A stretch of 64,000 nt of DNA from Haemonchus contortus (GCA_000469685.2 LS997562.1:9686007-9750006); one strand, 5' to 3'. Shown: positions 32,753-46,449, numbered from the stretch's first letter. The notes: generated by a model from the sequence alone, not told the origin. Numbers and translations: made by a program.

Positions 32753-34504
32753 GTTCCCATCGGTTTCGGCGCAATAACTTCGAACGGAACCTCTGGCACA
32801 CATTGTTTACTTTCTTCGACCTTAGGAGCAGATACTACTTAACAGGTTTCTGTGCAACAAATCTTGCCCACCCAAACAGTCTTTTGGAAGGCATCTATTA
32901 TAGTCGCCATTTTTTCACAGATTATTTTACAAGCACCAGTACGTCGGAGCCCATTATTTCCGGGTACTACCGTAACCAACACTTGAAAACCATGAGATAC
33001 TACTAACATCAATGAACCCTCAATGAATGGCACCTTTCACAACGACTTACCATGATCAGTACCCATGCAAGGGATGTGACCTTGTTCCCAAACGTCGTGC
33101 AGTACTGGCCACATCCGCCGCACGTCTTAGCGGCCAGTGCAAGCATAGATCCGAATTCTCAGTGGATGATTACGGTAATGGCCGCGAAACCATTGCCGCT
33201 CGCGTACGTGCGACCGTTGGAACGCGGCTACCTCAAGCAAGTATGATGCAGTGCATAAACTGTAACAAATTTTGAAAAACTTATTACTTCACATATTTGT
33301 ATAACTCAAGAACTGGACTGTAAGCCGCCTCGAACAGATCTGTCATAACTGAAGAAAGCCAACATTCAATACTTTATTCATTGAATTCACTGTAAAACAA
33401 CCATCAAACTCGAGAACTTTCGTCAAATATTACACTTTTCTGTAGTGTTAAAAAATGACTTTTTACTACTGTTTCTTAGAACGCTGACTGATCCATGGAG
33501 GTTCGACGTGACTAATTAGGAATGATCACACATGACTTTAGGCCATCCTGACCTCTTACCACTTGGCCATACACTTCCATTTCCAACGCTTTGCAATTTC
33601 TTTCAGGGACAAAATCACATACAAACAAAAAACCCGTGCAAGGGATTCAATGAAAAAAATCAGCTCAACGAAGTTTTACAGAAGCTTATAGTGATAAATA
33701 TAGTGATAAATACACCAACACTCAACCCATAAAGGACAAAAGATAAGGGATAAAGTTTTTGGGCGTTGTCCGACCTCGTCTGAGGAATGTGCCCTGCATT
33801 CGACATCCATTCAGAATCGTAGTGGCGTATTGAGTACGCATGTGGCCTATACAATGTCTTGCGGAGGTCGGCCCATGCACGGCAGTTTTTCTTCCTCCCA
33901 GACGAGTCTGGTACAACCTAACCCATCCAGGAGGGACGGAAGGCTTTGATTGACCTAGTCCACCTCCGAAACACTTTATCCTTTATCTACCTAACCCATA
34001 ATAATAAAAATACAAAAAAAGCATCACGACACAAGTGAATAATGTGAACTGGGCATAACAGTTCAATTGTTGTTGTACATTTGTACTAATTACTGATGCT
34101 CATAACCTGTACTTGAAGGGTACCTCTAGTTAAGCCATTAAGATTGCCAAATTAAGTGCGCCTTGAGAAAAAGATAGTTAGCGAGCCCTAGTGGCTGGTA
34201 CGTCTGAAAGTTGTGGGTTACGGATTGTTCGATTATCGCTCCATACGGGAATTATAGAGAGGGGGGGGGGGTTGGGTTTAAGCCGCGTGATTTCCAAAAT
34301 GATGCTTCTGAGACGCATGTAGCAAAGGTCTGACCGATGGAATGAATTCGAACACATCGCGACCGAACGCGTCCCACACGGGCAGGACACCTTGCCACTC
34401 GGCGAAAATGAGCCAATTCCCGCTTTAATTTTGGGGTCAATATTATTTTCTGCCTTTTCGAGTGTACCCAGAAAAACCCACTATTGCAATTACTACAACC
34501 CCTC
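32753..34504. other. Intergenic stretch, no confident gene
   Basis: Between the retrotransposon and the last exon of the transporter gene. Short frames on both strands at 32839-33275 have no recognisable family. A SINE-related insertion lies at 33733-33992, and a G run at about 34261-34271. A motif around 33185-33200 (GGCAATGGTTTCGCGG on the minus strand) recurs in variant form near 44516-44531, suggesting a further diverged repeat. Confidence 0.45.
33733..33992 (-). mobile_element. SINE copy with internal deletion
   Basis: Resembles the SINE at 59892-60194 over the body (blocks GCATGTGGCCTAT and CCTCCCAGACGAGTCTGGTAC) and the ATCCTTTATC-type tail, but most of the tRNA-like head with its promoter boxes is missing. 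A 9-bp direct repeat AACCCATAA flanks it at 33724-33732 and 33993-34001. Family membership is by eye. Confidence 0.7.
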
Positions 34505-37500
34505 TTAGGCTTCCCGATGTTCAACGACTTTTTTCGTTCCAATTCCCGCATCAAGAGAGCCATTCACGTTCCCTGGTCCAACAATTGATTCCGAGGTGAG
34601 TTCCTTCTCCTGTACAATGGCTTCGACCTTCTGGGTAACGTTCAGGATAGCACTGACGGGTTCTGCTTTCTTCTCTAGTTCTACCGATTTCACCGATTCT
34701 TTTGGCTTCTTCTCTGCTTGCCGTGGCTTCGCCTTCGACACTTCTTTCTCTCCAGACTCTTTCGCTGAAATAATTGACAATGGCAAATCTGTGAAGGCTC
34801 TTAAGGAAAAAAAAAAGAAAAAAGTTGAGGGATCAAGAGGAGGATTTTGTTTCCTACGCCGCCAGCTTGTCTTCCATCACAAGGCTCCCTCTGATCAGGT
34901 CATAACCCCTTTCACTATTTCTCGGTATCATCCTAAAATGCAGCTTGCCTACTCCCAACACCCCTTTCAGTGCTTGGATCAATGTGATTTCTCCCACACG
35001 TTAAACTCACAACAGGGGAAACATGGGAAACATGGGAATCAACTTTCCAAGACCGTTCTCCAAGTAACCTTCACACCTACCTTTTACCTGCTCTTCAACA
35101 TGCTTGTGCAACTCTTGCACAATCTCCTCTTGTTTCTTTAGCAGAGCTTCTTGCTCTTTTCTTTCTTTCTTCATTTCCACCAGCAAATGAGCCGCTTCTT
35201 TATCCTTTCCTTTTGCAGCTAAGTCAGCAATGTTATCAAGTTTCTGAAAAATGCGATGGCTTAACAAGTACCAAAGCAAAAGAAATTGTAAACGAAACTA
35301 CTTACCGCAGAAATGTTCAAATTCGTATTCAACACCTTCTCTTCGAGTTTCTGCAGCGATTTTAATGCCGGCTTGTCAATCCCAGTATCTTTCGGCATCG
35401 GCTGAATATGCAGTAAACAATCATTCTATTGAAAGGGCCGCTGATTGTTGGTGCGTGTAATCGCAGGCAACAGTACGGTGTTTCGTATAAACAATAAATG
35501 GAAGCACAAACACTCTGCTTTTCTAGAGTGTTGTTTATCAGCGGAAAAATTCAGCTGGCTCCGTTTCACCGTTGCGCCCTGCTGGTGTCCATTGCCAAAC
35601 TAGACAATTGGAAGGAAAACCGGTAAATCAGCTCAGGTAAATGTAGAAGTTTTAACCAAAACTTAGGTGGAGACCCTCATAACATTGATCGAAAATAAAT
35701 GTCCCGACTAGTGGACTGGTCCATCAAATTCCATCACATGGATTCGTAATACTTTCTTACAAAGCATCAGAAAAAAAGCGAAAACCAGTAAAATTTGAAT
35801 TTTAAGATGCCACTCTGACTTTTGAGACTATACTTACCTTCTGCGGTGTTCGGGAACCATACGTGTCCTACATCACTGCCTTTCTCATAGTCACTGAGCC
35901 TTGAGCAATGAATACATCTCAGAAAACTCACTTTTTCAACAACATGCGATGTTTGTTCAACTTGCAGAGTAGCCCATGTGCTTGCTAACAATATGAAGAA
36001 ACCGGCTACCAAGCATATCTGTCAGAGAGTAACTTTAACAGCAATAATCATATATAAAGAAGATGACAAGGAAGGATACCTTCGCGTATGACACGCTGTA
36101 GTGTTCTCTGTTCTTCACTACAGCCAAGTAAAGAAGCGATGGTATAATTATGCTCACCATCGAGCCAATCAGTGATCCAGTCAGCCCCAGTATAAATTCC
36201 ACTGAAAAGAATAACATTTCGGGAAAATTTTCATTTTACGTCTCCCATGCGAGCTGATCTCTCAGTTCTATCACATTTTTTAGCGAATATGAGCTGTCAT
36301 TCACCTACCGCAACAACACAACCGCCACATCATATGAAGTCAACAAAATTACGAACAGAAACTGCAGAAGTGGGAAGAGCTCAGTAAAGAGATTACCAGT
36401 CGGATTGCTCAACTGACGCCGGACTCCCCTCATTCGCGTATTATAAAGGCCTCCCCGCCTGCACCCTTTTCAAATTCGGAGGCTTCGGTAGACGGGAAAG
36501 AGTTATTCATTCCCGACCAAAAGTTGCGCTTCAATTCGAAAATACCACATTTTTTTTGCCCATGCCTCGCCTCCTGTGAGCAGATTCAAGTCCTGCATAG
36601 GTGCTCCCATCCTGCCGCCTGTATTTCTATCGAATATGGTAGCTCTAGGTCCAGGCTTAATTTTTTCGCACAAACCCCGCCTCATGTGGATGGAGTCCCC
36701 GGTCTTGCAACCCGCCATAAGTGGTTCTATCCTGCCGCCTACATACCCATCAAATTTGAGCGCTCTAGGTTCACAGGAACCGGAGCTATGATTTTCCGCT
36801 CAAACCCCTCCCACTCGGCCACTGTGGGCGGGCTGCGGTCCTGCCACCCACCATAAGTGTTCCCATTCTATCGGCTGTACTCTTACTCAATTTGAACTCC
36901 CTAGGTCCATGGCAACCGAAGTTATCAATTTCCGGTCAGACACACAGATATACACAGACAAACTAACAGAAACATTTAACGCGTTATATATAGTAATAGA
37001 ATCTTCAACGACACTTCTCAACTTCCGTTATTCTTAACAAATACCACTATCATTGAACTCAAGAGGTCTGCAAGCAATGCTACTCCATTTTTGTAAGAAA
37101 AAAGAACTAATTTCCATTAGATGAAGTAACTGAAGAATAGGGCAAGCGCTGAAGGATCCGTTGCAATTGCTATGAATTTAGCAGCGCCTCCCCCCCTAGG
37201 CGAAGTGCAGTCTAGGATTGTCGTGGTGGGAAATTATTCTTTCCCTATTTTATTAACTTTTGTTGAAGAATTTCTGCAAGAAGTTCCAAATTTTCGAGAG
37301 CCCTATTCCAAGTTCGGGCTGTAAAATCTACATTCTAACGCGTGTATTGATCATCACAAAGAGGCCATGCCAAAAGGCCTTTGGTATGAGAAGAGAAAAA
37401 GGGCTAAGTCAACTCAAAAGGTTATAGACAGCTCTGGTGAAGGTTTTATACAAGGCTTAGCGAGAAAAAATAAAGGCCAAGTCCATGATCAAAAAGATTA

Positions 37501-40500
37501 CAATTTTTTTCAAATTCATCTAGTCGCTGATCACTGTACAGGGAATCCCACATAAACACAAAATATACCGGAAACAAATCGAAGAATGGGATACAACTCA
37601 CCATTAGGAATTAGTAGAGCGACAGTCAGGTTGAACAATAAAATGACAAAGGTAAGCACGTGAAATGTTGAAAAACGCATGGCATGCGACACTGGCAGCT
37701 CGCAGTTAGTCTGAAAACAAAAATATGAAAATACTTATTAAAACAAGCTAAATTCACGCAAGATTAAAAGCAAGGTTACAACAAATCGGTTTCAAAATGT
37801 AATTTAGTTAGTTGTAATCAGTTAAAGACCGGTTCAATCTTTTCAATTTTTGAAATCATCCAGTTCCGCTCACCTTTTGTGAACCAAACACCACATAAGG
37901 TACATCTTCAACTCCTTCAAATGTCTTAAATGAATTCCACTTATTGAATAGAGGAAATCCATTGAATTTTTGAGTTGGAAAAGAAATGGAAACAATCTTT
38001 TACAGTACTCACCGGCCGCAGCACTAAGTTGAAAAGAGCAATCCGTGCCGGAAACAACATCAGCGGTATAGAAATCGCTATCGATAACATGAACGCCAGC
38101 TTCAAGAGCTGGGTCAGGAAGGACGACTCCAATTCGACAAGCACGTCACCATGAAGGGACCGAGCAGAGAAGGCCACGTAACCGAATGTTCCCACTCCGG
38201 CATACCTAAAAGGAAACTGTACCTTCAGCAAGTTTAATATTGAATAAAGACTTTGTAGGTAGATCCATTCGCATGAAAAACGACAAGTGGTACTTTCGAC
38301 ACAGCGTCTCATTTGGAACAAGCTACATGTAGGAAAATCCTATCCTCCTTTCCAACTATGCTCAATACCTATCAAAAGCCTTATGGCACCTGATTAGCAC
38401 GCTATCATCCAAGAACGGAACATGTAGGTAGACTCACATTGCTGAACAAAAGTTTACGGCTCCTGAGACGACCGCATCAACCCGAGACACGGTTGCGTCA
38501 CGAATGCAGTCAATAACACAGAAAAGTTGCGTTTGACACGACAAAGCCATGCATACGATGGGAAGGCTGAAATGATTGGAACTACTCAAAAAAGGTTCGG
38601 GCTTTACTGTAAGAGGAAGAAGCACAAAACAAAAGAATGCAAATATCAATGTACCATGTAAGAAATCCGCTCGGACGCCACCAAACGACATTCATACTCC
38701 ATGCTCCATCCCATAAAGCTGGCAGGGCTTCTAGTACCTGCATGAAACATTAACTTCGAACTTCCGTGTGAAGTAATTATTATGTAATCTATGAACACAT
38801 AAGAAAATATGAACTAACCATTCGAACAACAAAAATCGCATAAAATAATACAGCAAATGAACTTATAACAGAAAACTTTTCGAGATCCTTGATGAGGCAT
38901 AGCGGGAAAATGACAAGCAGTAGGACCACAACCTAAAAAAAGAGTCAATAAAAAAATTCAATGAAAAAATTACAGCTCATATAAAACTGCGCCAAAAAAT
39001 GGCTAAAAGGCAGAAGCGAAGGAAGCGTAAGGTTTGATCTTGCCATTGAAACTCGCTCGTCGTATTTGCTGTTACCGCGCATTGTTACCTCACGTAAGAT
39101 CTACAGCACCCAATGTCAAATTAATATTCTCAACAATCCATTACCATCACCGTATGACACTTCTTAAAAGTTGAAAAAATAGCCCATCAATAACCTCAGA
39201 AAGGCCATATCGAGCATTGCCACCCTGATAATCAAAGGAACATTGTCGAGCAAAATCCTATGACTCGGTTTGGCCTTTCTGAGGCTATTGATAGACTATT
39301 CTTTGACCGCTTCGTCTCGACTGCTGCTCACCAAGGTCAGAGCACTTTACTGATGCCCTATTTTTCAACCCCACGCTTTGAACTCTGTAATCTCTCCTTT
39401 TTCTAGCGTTCAGACATCGTCAAAGTGGGATTTGGAAAATTCGCGGAACTTCACATGCGAATATATTAGTCAGATTAGATCGCATATACCACGACGTTGG
39501 GCTCACAATACTGGGCACACGAATCGAGGCAATGGTGATAAAACTAGCAAAAAAAAGAGCACCGAACGATTCTAAGAGATGGTTATGAGCAATTCTGAGT
39601 CCAACCCTAAACGCTCAGTCTGAGGCTCGATAACGTAACCTGAACACCTACCATCACAAGCGTTCGCAACCGTTGAGTAGGTGCTTCTAACTCTAAATAA
39701 TCCGCCACAAGATGAGGACCAATATCACCTGAACATACATCGACATCATGGGAAACTATTATCAGAAATTTGGAGAAGATAAATAATCGAAAAAAAAACA
39801 AAAGAAAAAATTGAAAAAAAATCGAACGATACCTATTACAACTAAGAATGCCACAATGGACGAAACAAGAAACGACAACAACGACAATTCGACAAATCGT
39901 CGACCTTTTGGCCCAAGAGCCGTAAGAGCCAACGTTTCATAACTGTGCTTACTGAAATAGAAAGTTATGGGCAAGAAAACAATATAATTCTGTATTGAGA
40001 AAAAATTATTAAATGAGGTTTAATTGGGAAATCACAGCAGTATTTCAAATGAGTCAAGTTATGAATACCACGGCAAAGAAGCTGCAAACATACCTGGACA
40101 AAAACGCTGCTTTACATAGAAAATGACAAGTATATTTCGTTAACACTGCACACGCTCCAATCATTATCACAGCCAGGAGAATACCACACTGAAATCCAAT
40201 TAAAATTCGGTTCTATCTTAATAGGTCATTAGCATGGCATAGCTAGATATTGAAATAATAGGTAAAAAGACCGATCAGACAGAACTCAGACCATCCGGAG
40301 CAGAAAAAACAAAGCTGTTCAGGAACCTGAATTACTTCAAGACAAGCCAGGCTCTGGTGTTTGGATAGGTTACCGCTAAAAGGTTGAAGAACGCTCAACA
40401 TCGTGACCATACTCAGATGAAGTTACCATTGCTTTTTGCAAAGCTCATGCGAACTCTAGCCTTGATTGGTTTCAATTCAAGGCCGTAGGCTCAACGTGAT

Positions 40501-42406
40501 CCAACGTTCATACATGAGGGAGGGGTCAGAAAGACTCGTTGTGAAAGCCTTTTACTGGGATTTCGTTCTCATGTCTTTATAAAACAATTCCAATACGAAA
40601 TAAAAAATTAGAAAGGGCTTAAATCACCGGCATCCAAATGAATTCGACAAAAGGTTACATTTTCTACCTCTCCCGTGAGAAAAAATATACTTGCCGCGGC
40701 TCGAAAACAACGTACACCTCACTTGCTCGGAGTAGAAACTTTTGAAACCGTTAACCACTAGCAGGATTCAGAACGGAACAAGAAAACAATCCCTAGTTTG
40801 CATGAAAACCAAGCAGGAATAATCATTCTGGCCCGCTCAATAGTAGCCTAATTGATCAATAGAGGGACGGATTACTCATCAGACATCTGTATGCAAATGA
40901 ATTTTCAATAACATACACAGAATGTCAACGCTACACACGACCGTTAATAAAAAAAAACAGGGCAAAAAACAGACTGAAAAAAACTGAACAAAAAAGAAGG
41001 GTTCATCGAAGATAGAATCACCTGCTGAAACACGAAAGGCATCGCCAACACTGATACCCCGACGATACAATTCGCAAGATTGAATACATGTGGCCATGGA
41101 GTAAATGGTGAACGTAACTTCATCTCGTCATAACCACGTTCGGCATCAGACGGGTCTTGATCTATAAAGGAAAACACACAAATAAAGCATCAAACCCACA
41201 GAAACAGCACGTAAACATACAAAACACGCCAAAATACACATCTGACCTTTTGGACATGAAGACGCTCTAACAAAGAAGAATTTTCCCAAGACTTAGGAGG
41301 GGTAAACGAATATTAGAAAAATTAAGCGTCGACGTCTAAAGATGTATCGTAGAATTATTATCAAGTCATAACTGATACTGATATAGCAACTACTAAGCCT
41401 TTCTTGAACAGAAATAATCTTGCGCGACATTGAAATGTAGATCGAAAGATTATGAGGGATAACAAACAGGTTCTTGGAACACGCCTTGACTGCAACTCGG
41501 AGAATACCTTTCAGTCACTACAACAAAAGAGAAGTTTGATTGCCTCCTCTCTATCCCCTCCATCCTTTCAGTTTCGCCAGTTATCAGGCGATAAACCAAA
41601 ATGCTTTTAAATCTCGAAATAATTTAATTTAATTTAAACTCTGTCTTCCACTTCCATAAAGGCAAAAGTTACCGGTTTCGTCCTCTTCAAGCAATTCTCC
41701 AGACTCCGATTCGATGTCCATTACACAAAATATTTCAGAGTTTTAGTGTTGATATGAATCACGAATGACCGAACCACCTCGGAAGCGACGAATGAATGAA
41801 TCAAGGAGCTTGTGAATACGCGAAACGTCATAGCTTAATGATAACGAGCAAAAGCGCCACATATTTGCACACGCCGAAGGCCATTCTTCGTGTAACGTTA
41901 TTCACCGAAAAGACACATGGTTGGGTGTTGGCTCACAGGTATTTGTGAAAATTTTAGTTCACCCACGCTATTTAGCGTCGCTGCCTCCGTGCCTGGTAAT
42001 AACTCGTCGGAATTCGTAACAAAAAGGTGCTAATAGCTGTTTTATTGAAATTGATCTGAGTTCACTAAAAAAAGGTCATGTCGTATTAGATCACTAGCTT
42101 ATTTGTTACAAGAGGGGTCCTATCGAAGCTAGGGAAGGGGTGAGCACGTAGGCTTGACGGTTGAATGATGAAATCAACTCCCTGTAGCTATGACCAATAC
42201 GCTCTTCGTGCAAATTTCTGTTTTGCACCATTAGAAAATGAAGGAAAATTGAAACTGCCCTACATTATCAATGAATTCAATAAAGTATATATTTTTACTA
42301 TCAAAATTCAGTGATACACGAACTTAACTGGTAACTTACCAATACTGTATTGAGTAGAATGTCGAGAATGTATCAGAAGATCAGTGTCATCTGAACGTTT
42401 TTTCAT
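34505..42406 (-). CDS. SLC38A10: SLC38A10-like amino acid transporter with C-terminal coiled coil
   Basis: Sodium-coupled neutral amino acid transporter family (APC fold, about 11 membrane helices). Two alternative first coding exons, 42406-42340 (MKKRSDDTDLL...) and 41721-41673 (MDIESESGELL...), both end in phase 1 and can join exon 41161-41022. Then 40188-40094, 39951-39833, 39728-39652, 38932-38819, 38737-38655, 38566-38438, 38205-38013, 37924-37874, 37710-37602, 36201-36080, 36018-35838, 35401-35306, 35243-35081, 34764-34505. Telltale pieces: CIVGVSVLAMPFVFQQ (TM1, matching the family IVGVSVL-MPF), and ILGLTGSLIGSMVS before the last helices. The cytoplasmic tail has a coiled coil (KKQEEIVQELHKHVEEQ), as in human SLC38A10 but much shorter overall. 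The junction 35838/35401 does not keep phase, so a small exon or a boundary there is missing from my model. Substrate is not deducible. Confidence 0.85.
36596..36915. repeat. Degenerate tandem repeat in a transporter intron
   Basis: Three diverged units starting near 36600, 36720 and 36857, each with a block like ATCCTGCCGCCT followed about 25 bases later by GCTCTAGGT. Period roughly 120-137 bp. It lies in the intron between the exons at 37710-37602 and 36201-36080. Possibly part of a dispersed repeat that continues to about 37020. Confidence 0.6.
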
Positions 42407-44741
42407 GAATCCCGATCTAAAAACAATTTGATCATTGAAAAATCCTTTAAAGTAGTCCACTCGACTATAAAGTTGTTTGTAAATATTACTCTTCCAAATG
42501 TAGAAACATGAGGTGAAGGGTCTCTTGTTTAGTCCATTCGAAACATAATTGGGAGCTCAGGGGCGCAGACGGTCGATGAGTGGGTGGTTGCAACAAGTCA
42601 GTAGGCTATGAAACCATCCCTTCCCGCCGCCCTTGTTTGTTTTGGTGGCGCAGCGATTACATTCTGAGCCAAGGTGACGCTCATGAATAGTCATGTTTGT
42701 AAACGACAACGTTCTGCCAAAATCGATTCACCTTCGTTAGAATTTCTAAATGATCAAGGTGTGTTTCGAGGAACACCAGCAGCTAAAAGAACCGTTATGG
42801 GAGCACATCGAGTGGGCGGAGTGAAAATACCATTAATTCAGGAGAACTTTGGATTTCTAAACATATCAGTTCCAAATTACGCAGAATATTTATGCCTGCA
42901 TTCTCTGTCCCACTGTCTATATGTAGTACACAGATAATGAAAAACCTGGACTTCTACTGGATCAAATGACTGCCTTCAACTTGTTCTCTCATTGGCTGGA
43001 GGTTGGCAAGATCGTGAAAACACTTCAGCTACTATTACGGTAGTCGTGAATTCCTTCCTACCAGTTCTAATAGTGCAATTTCGACGCTGGTCTTAATCAA
43101 ACGTTTCAATCTCGCTATGAGACCCCACAAAACAGAGGAAAAGACATCTGAACTTTTACTTTAAGAGAAAACGCAGCAAAAGGCTCAGTCGTCAACTCGC
43201 CGTGTTTAGAGTTGGCGTTGGCCAAGCCCGCTAATGGCGGATCAATAACGGTAGCTTGGACGCCACATGGCCAGCGTAGCCAATTGCATGTTGGTCCTGA
43301 GAGGTGTATAATTCATGTCCCAAGGGGTAGCAGGTATCCATCGCAACAATTCAATGGGTGATTGGAGCACCCAATATATGGGCCAGATTCGGACGACTGA
43401 GGTGCAGTCCTAGTCGTTGATTACGGTCAGTGCACTTTGATGGAGTGAGACTACTATCAAAGACATACTGCGTGTATGCACCCGCCCGCAGCAACTCGGG
43501 AATAAATTCTCTCTCTGGTGACGCTAGCGAGGTGTGGAGTCGGATAACATTGAGCACCTCTAAAACGATCGCGAAGGGGTACCATAAACGGATGCGTTGC
43601 TATGGGCATCGAAACCACAGTTCTCGGATGAGCTTGCCTAGACGTTGCTATGTATCCAAAGTATTCATGATATCTATAAATGCATTCTGTGCACAACCGT
43701 GATATCCACTGTTGGATTTGAACCAATCTATAAACAAGCATTTTCTCGCATAAAATTAGTCAAAATTTTTATGCAAATTCTTACAGGCAGTATACAATTT
43801 ATCTGAAATGTTTCAAAACGTGAGGCACAATACAAACAACAAAATTCGCTGCAACAAAATATCCAGTTCGAAAAAAAAACGCAATTGTATGACACAAAAA
43901 AGTGGAACAACAACTTGGTGAAATGCCTTTGTAATATGAATCTTTGCCCTATTAATTCTATCATTCATGAATAACGGCACAGTTACGGAACACCCGACAT
44001 GCAATGAAACAGAAAATATACAATATGATGTCGGGAGACAACTACTAAACTACTGAATCCCATCAAGCTTAGGAGTGATAACTGCATCATTGAAGATCTT
44101 CTACCAATCGAGCCCAGTGCTGGGATGCCAGCATAATTATAGTCTTGGAAAGATCTATCATCTTGGTGTGGTCTAGGAACCTGTTTATGATCGATAGCGC
44201 ATTAAAGATTCGCATCTAACACGAGCTTCACTGCAACTACGACGCGATAAGGATCAGCTTAAATATGCAGACCTGTAGTTGTGTTACTTGATCAATTAAT
44301 ATTTAATAATAAGCTTGGCTTATTATTAAATGGATGAAAATTACTTATAATCTTATATAATTATCTAAAATGTAGCTAGGATGAGGAGAGTATATCAAGG
44401 TGTGTAGAACGGGTCTGGTACCTCCTTCCCGAACGGCGTGTCGCGCTCGCCGCACGCGATCCCGCGCTATAACGGGAAAAATTTGAATTCCCGATGGAAG
44501 GATAGAACAGTCGCCGCGGAACCACTGCCGCTGGCCCCGGGAATCCGGGGAGAAGTCATGCCACCCGGGTAGAACACGTACATAGGAGACGATAACTCGC
44601 TGCTTATGAACGGAAAACTTTAGAGCTGGAGGATCCTGCATGAGCAGCTGTTCAAGCTCTCATGTCGTAGCAATTATTCGACTAGAATGAATCTGAAGCT
44701 GATTAAACAAACGAGTGATGAACATTCAAAAACAAGCGAAC
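42407..44741. other. Upstream region of the transporter gene, no further gene found
   Basis: A splice acceptor (TTTTTAG at about 42417-42423, minus strand) precedes the upstream first coding exon, so a 5' UTR intron or a trans-spliced leader site is likely. Farther right the sequence is AT-rich with a GC-rich island at about 44390-44640; frames there have no family and I treat it as a probable old repeat. Confidence 0.45.
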
Positions 44742-45085
44742 TACAGGGTGTCCCAAACCTATTGGCGCCGAAATTCAGGAATTTTTAAGGTAGAAATAAT
44801 ATATCAAACTTACATAACCTGTTATTAATTAGCTGCATAAGAAGGTTTCCTTGCAATATGCATGGCTACTGATGTGGAACTCCCAATATCTTTCAGATGG
44901 AGGAGGCTCATTCAATGCCACTTGCAATCATTGACACGCGAGAGGTGGAAAGGCATTATGAAATTCCTTGGGATTTTTGTAATAACCGTATAAGAGGCTA
45001 TTAAGCGATACTGAAAAAAAGCTTGAATCAGAGACAAACCAGGAAAGGTAGAAAGGTAGAACGTTTCTGAAGATAGGACTATTAA

Positions 45086-45579
45086 AGGCACCGTTAGCAA
45101 TAAATTTAGGGGAACCCTTTTTTGACTGGAATTGATAGAACTACTCTAGAATAAAGCGATAACAACGAAAAAAGCGCAAAAAAACGATGAACAAAAAGAG
45201 TTGCAAAGGGTCAAAAAAAAAGAGCTGGAGAGGGGGTTGGACGAGTTTCACATTGAAATAACGGCGGTTAGGGAGTGTTCGGCGAAGGCGACGCAATGTG
45301 TTGTCTGCAATAGCAGACAACACATTGCGTCTCTGGAATTTGCCAACCAGCTAATCGACTTTTCACCAAGTTCGCTCCAATGCGGAAGTGGTGAAGGACA
45401 ATTAGAACTCGTAGTCAACCTAGGGAGGGGCGGAGGCCTCCCGTCCCCCACTGTTACTGCGCTTATTGTGCCCCACCCAGCCGTTTTCCGACCTCATTCC
45501 TGCACAAATGGTATCAGAGGGGGCGTCGAATTCAAACCATGTGCAAATCTCCGAAACCATTTTTTCGTGAACAGTGCCT
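45086..45579. mobile_element. TTAA-flanked insertion (piggyBac-like MITE) inside mariner copy 1
   Basis: Comparison with the uninterrupted copy at 58150-58190 shows extra DNA exactly here. It is flanked by TTAA at 45082-45085 and 45580-45583 and has inverted ends AGGCACCGTT and AGGCACTGTT (one mismatch). TTAA target sites are the hallmark of piggyBac elements. Near its centre is a perfect 19-bp hairpin (45290-45331). The frame 45201-45620 spans the border with the mariner and is not a gene. Confidence 0.8.
45290..45331. other. Perfect 19-bp hairpin, 4-base loop
   Basis: GACGCAATGTGTTGTCTGC, loop AATA, then the exact complement. It lies close to the middle of the TTAA-flanked insertion. The perfect arms in an otherwise diverged region suggest a recent origin or a replication-generated palindrome. 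Confidence 0.85.
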
Positions 45580-46449
45580 TTAAAATGGTCTGTCTGCCGA
45601 TCGGTCGGGATTCTGGGTGACCCATCAAAAGGAAGTCAACGGGTACGGCTTACAGGAGTTATCGCGATGGAGTTATCGCGATGGAAGAATGTCATGCAGG
45701 AGCTCTACTGCCGCTCCTATCGTATGCAGAAATTCCGCTTCAATTCCGATCTCAACAGATACTGCCGGGTCAAAAATGCAGAAAGTCGAAAGTGATGACA
45801 CGCAACACTTCGTCGTTTTCTCTGGTCAAGAAATTTTTTGAGATCAAGCCATTCCTCAACATCCAAAACGTTCGCGTTCTGGAAAGAAACGCCTAGCGTG
45901 TAATATCTCACAAAATGGTTGCTATCAGAATAGTAAAATGATGTTTTCCGAGAAAATCGCTGGCAAGGGTAAGCCGCTCGTGGTTTCTTCGATGACAGCT
46001 GCCCGACTTCATTGATGAAGAGGGATGGTCATCCTATTTTCCAGAACTTGACTCACTTGACCCCACGACTGGTCCCTGGTTAGAAGAGGACTTGTCGAGT
46101 TTGCAGTCCCAGTTTGGAGTCCTAGAATGCAAAGGCTGAAGAATGGCTGGGAAGAAATGGAGGAGGATGCCTGCGTGCCACATGCGATGAAGTCGAGAGC
46201 AAACTTTGACTTCTATTAGCGCTCATGGGGGATATTTTTGAAGGCGACTGTGGCATCTTGTAGCACATAGTGTTGGCTAACGTGCATAGAGATTCCATAG
46301 TCTTTCGCAGCTGAGAATTTTGAAATATATTGCAATAAATCGGTGCCATTAATTTTGGGACACTCTGTAGAAAATGGAACACTAATACATGCTACCCCCG
46401 CTACTTCAAAAAAACTGTGTATATGTATTGATTCTAAGAGGCATGAAAA

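Larger units (their letters stand above)
44744..46367 (+). mobile_element. Degenerate mariner-like element, copy 1, interrupted
   Basis: Ends read CAGGGTGTCCCAAA at the left and the inverted form at the right (GGGACACTCTG), flanked by TA on both sides, the Tc1/mariner signature. The body aligns by eye with the copy at 57839-59107. A 494-bp foreign element splits it at 45086-45579. Right of the insertion are remnants of a transposase C-terminal part in the plus direction (a CCCGACTTCATTG block), full of stops and frame changes. A fossil copy. Confidence 0.8.

Noticed and set aside
45201..45620. 139-codon plus-strand frame at 45.2 kb
   Set aside because: It crosses the border between the TTAA element and the mariner relic, so it is a chance fusion of two transposons.
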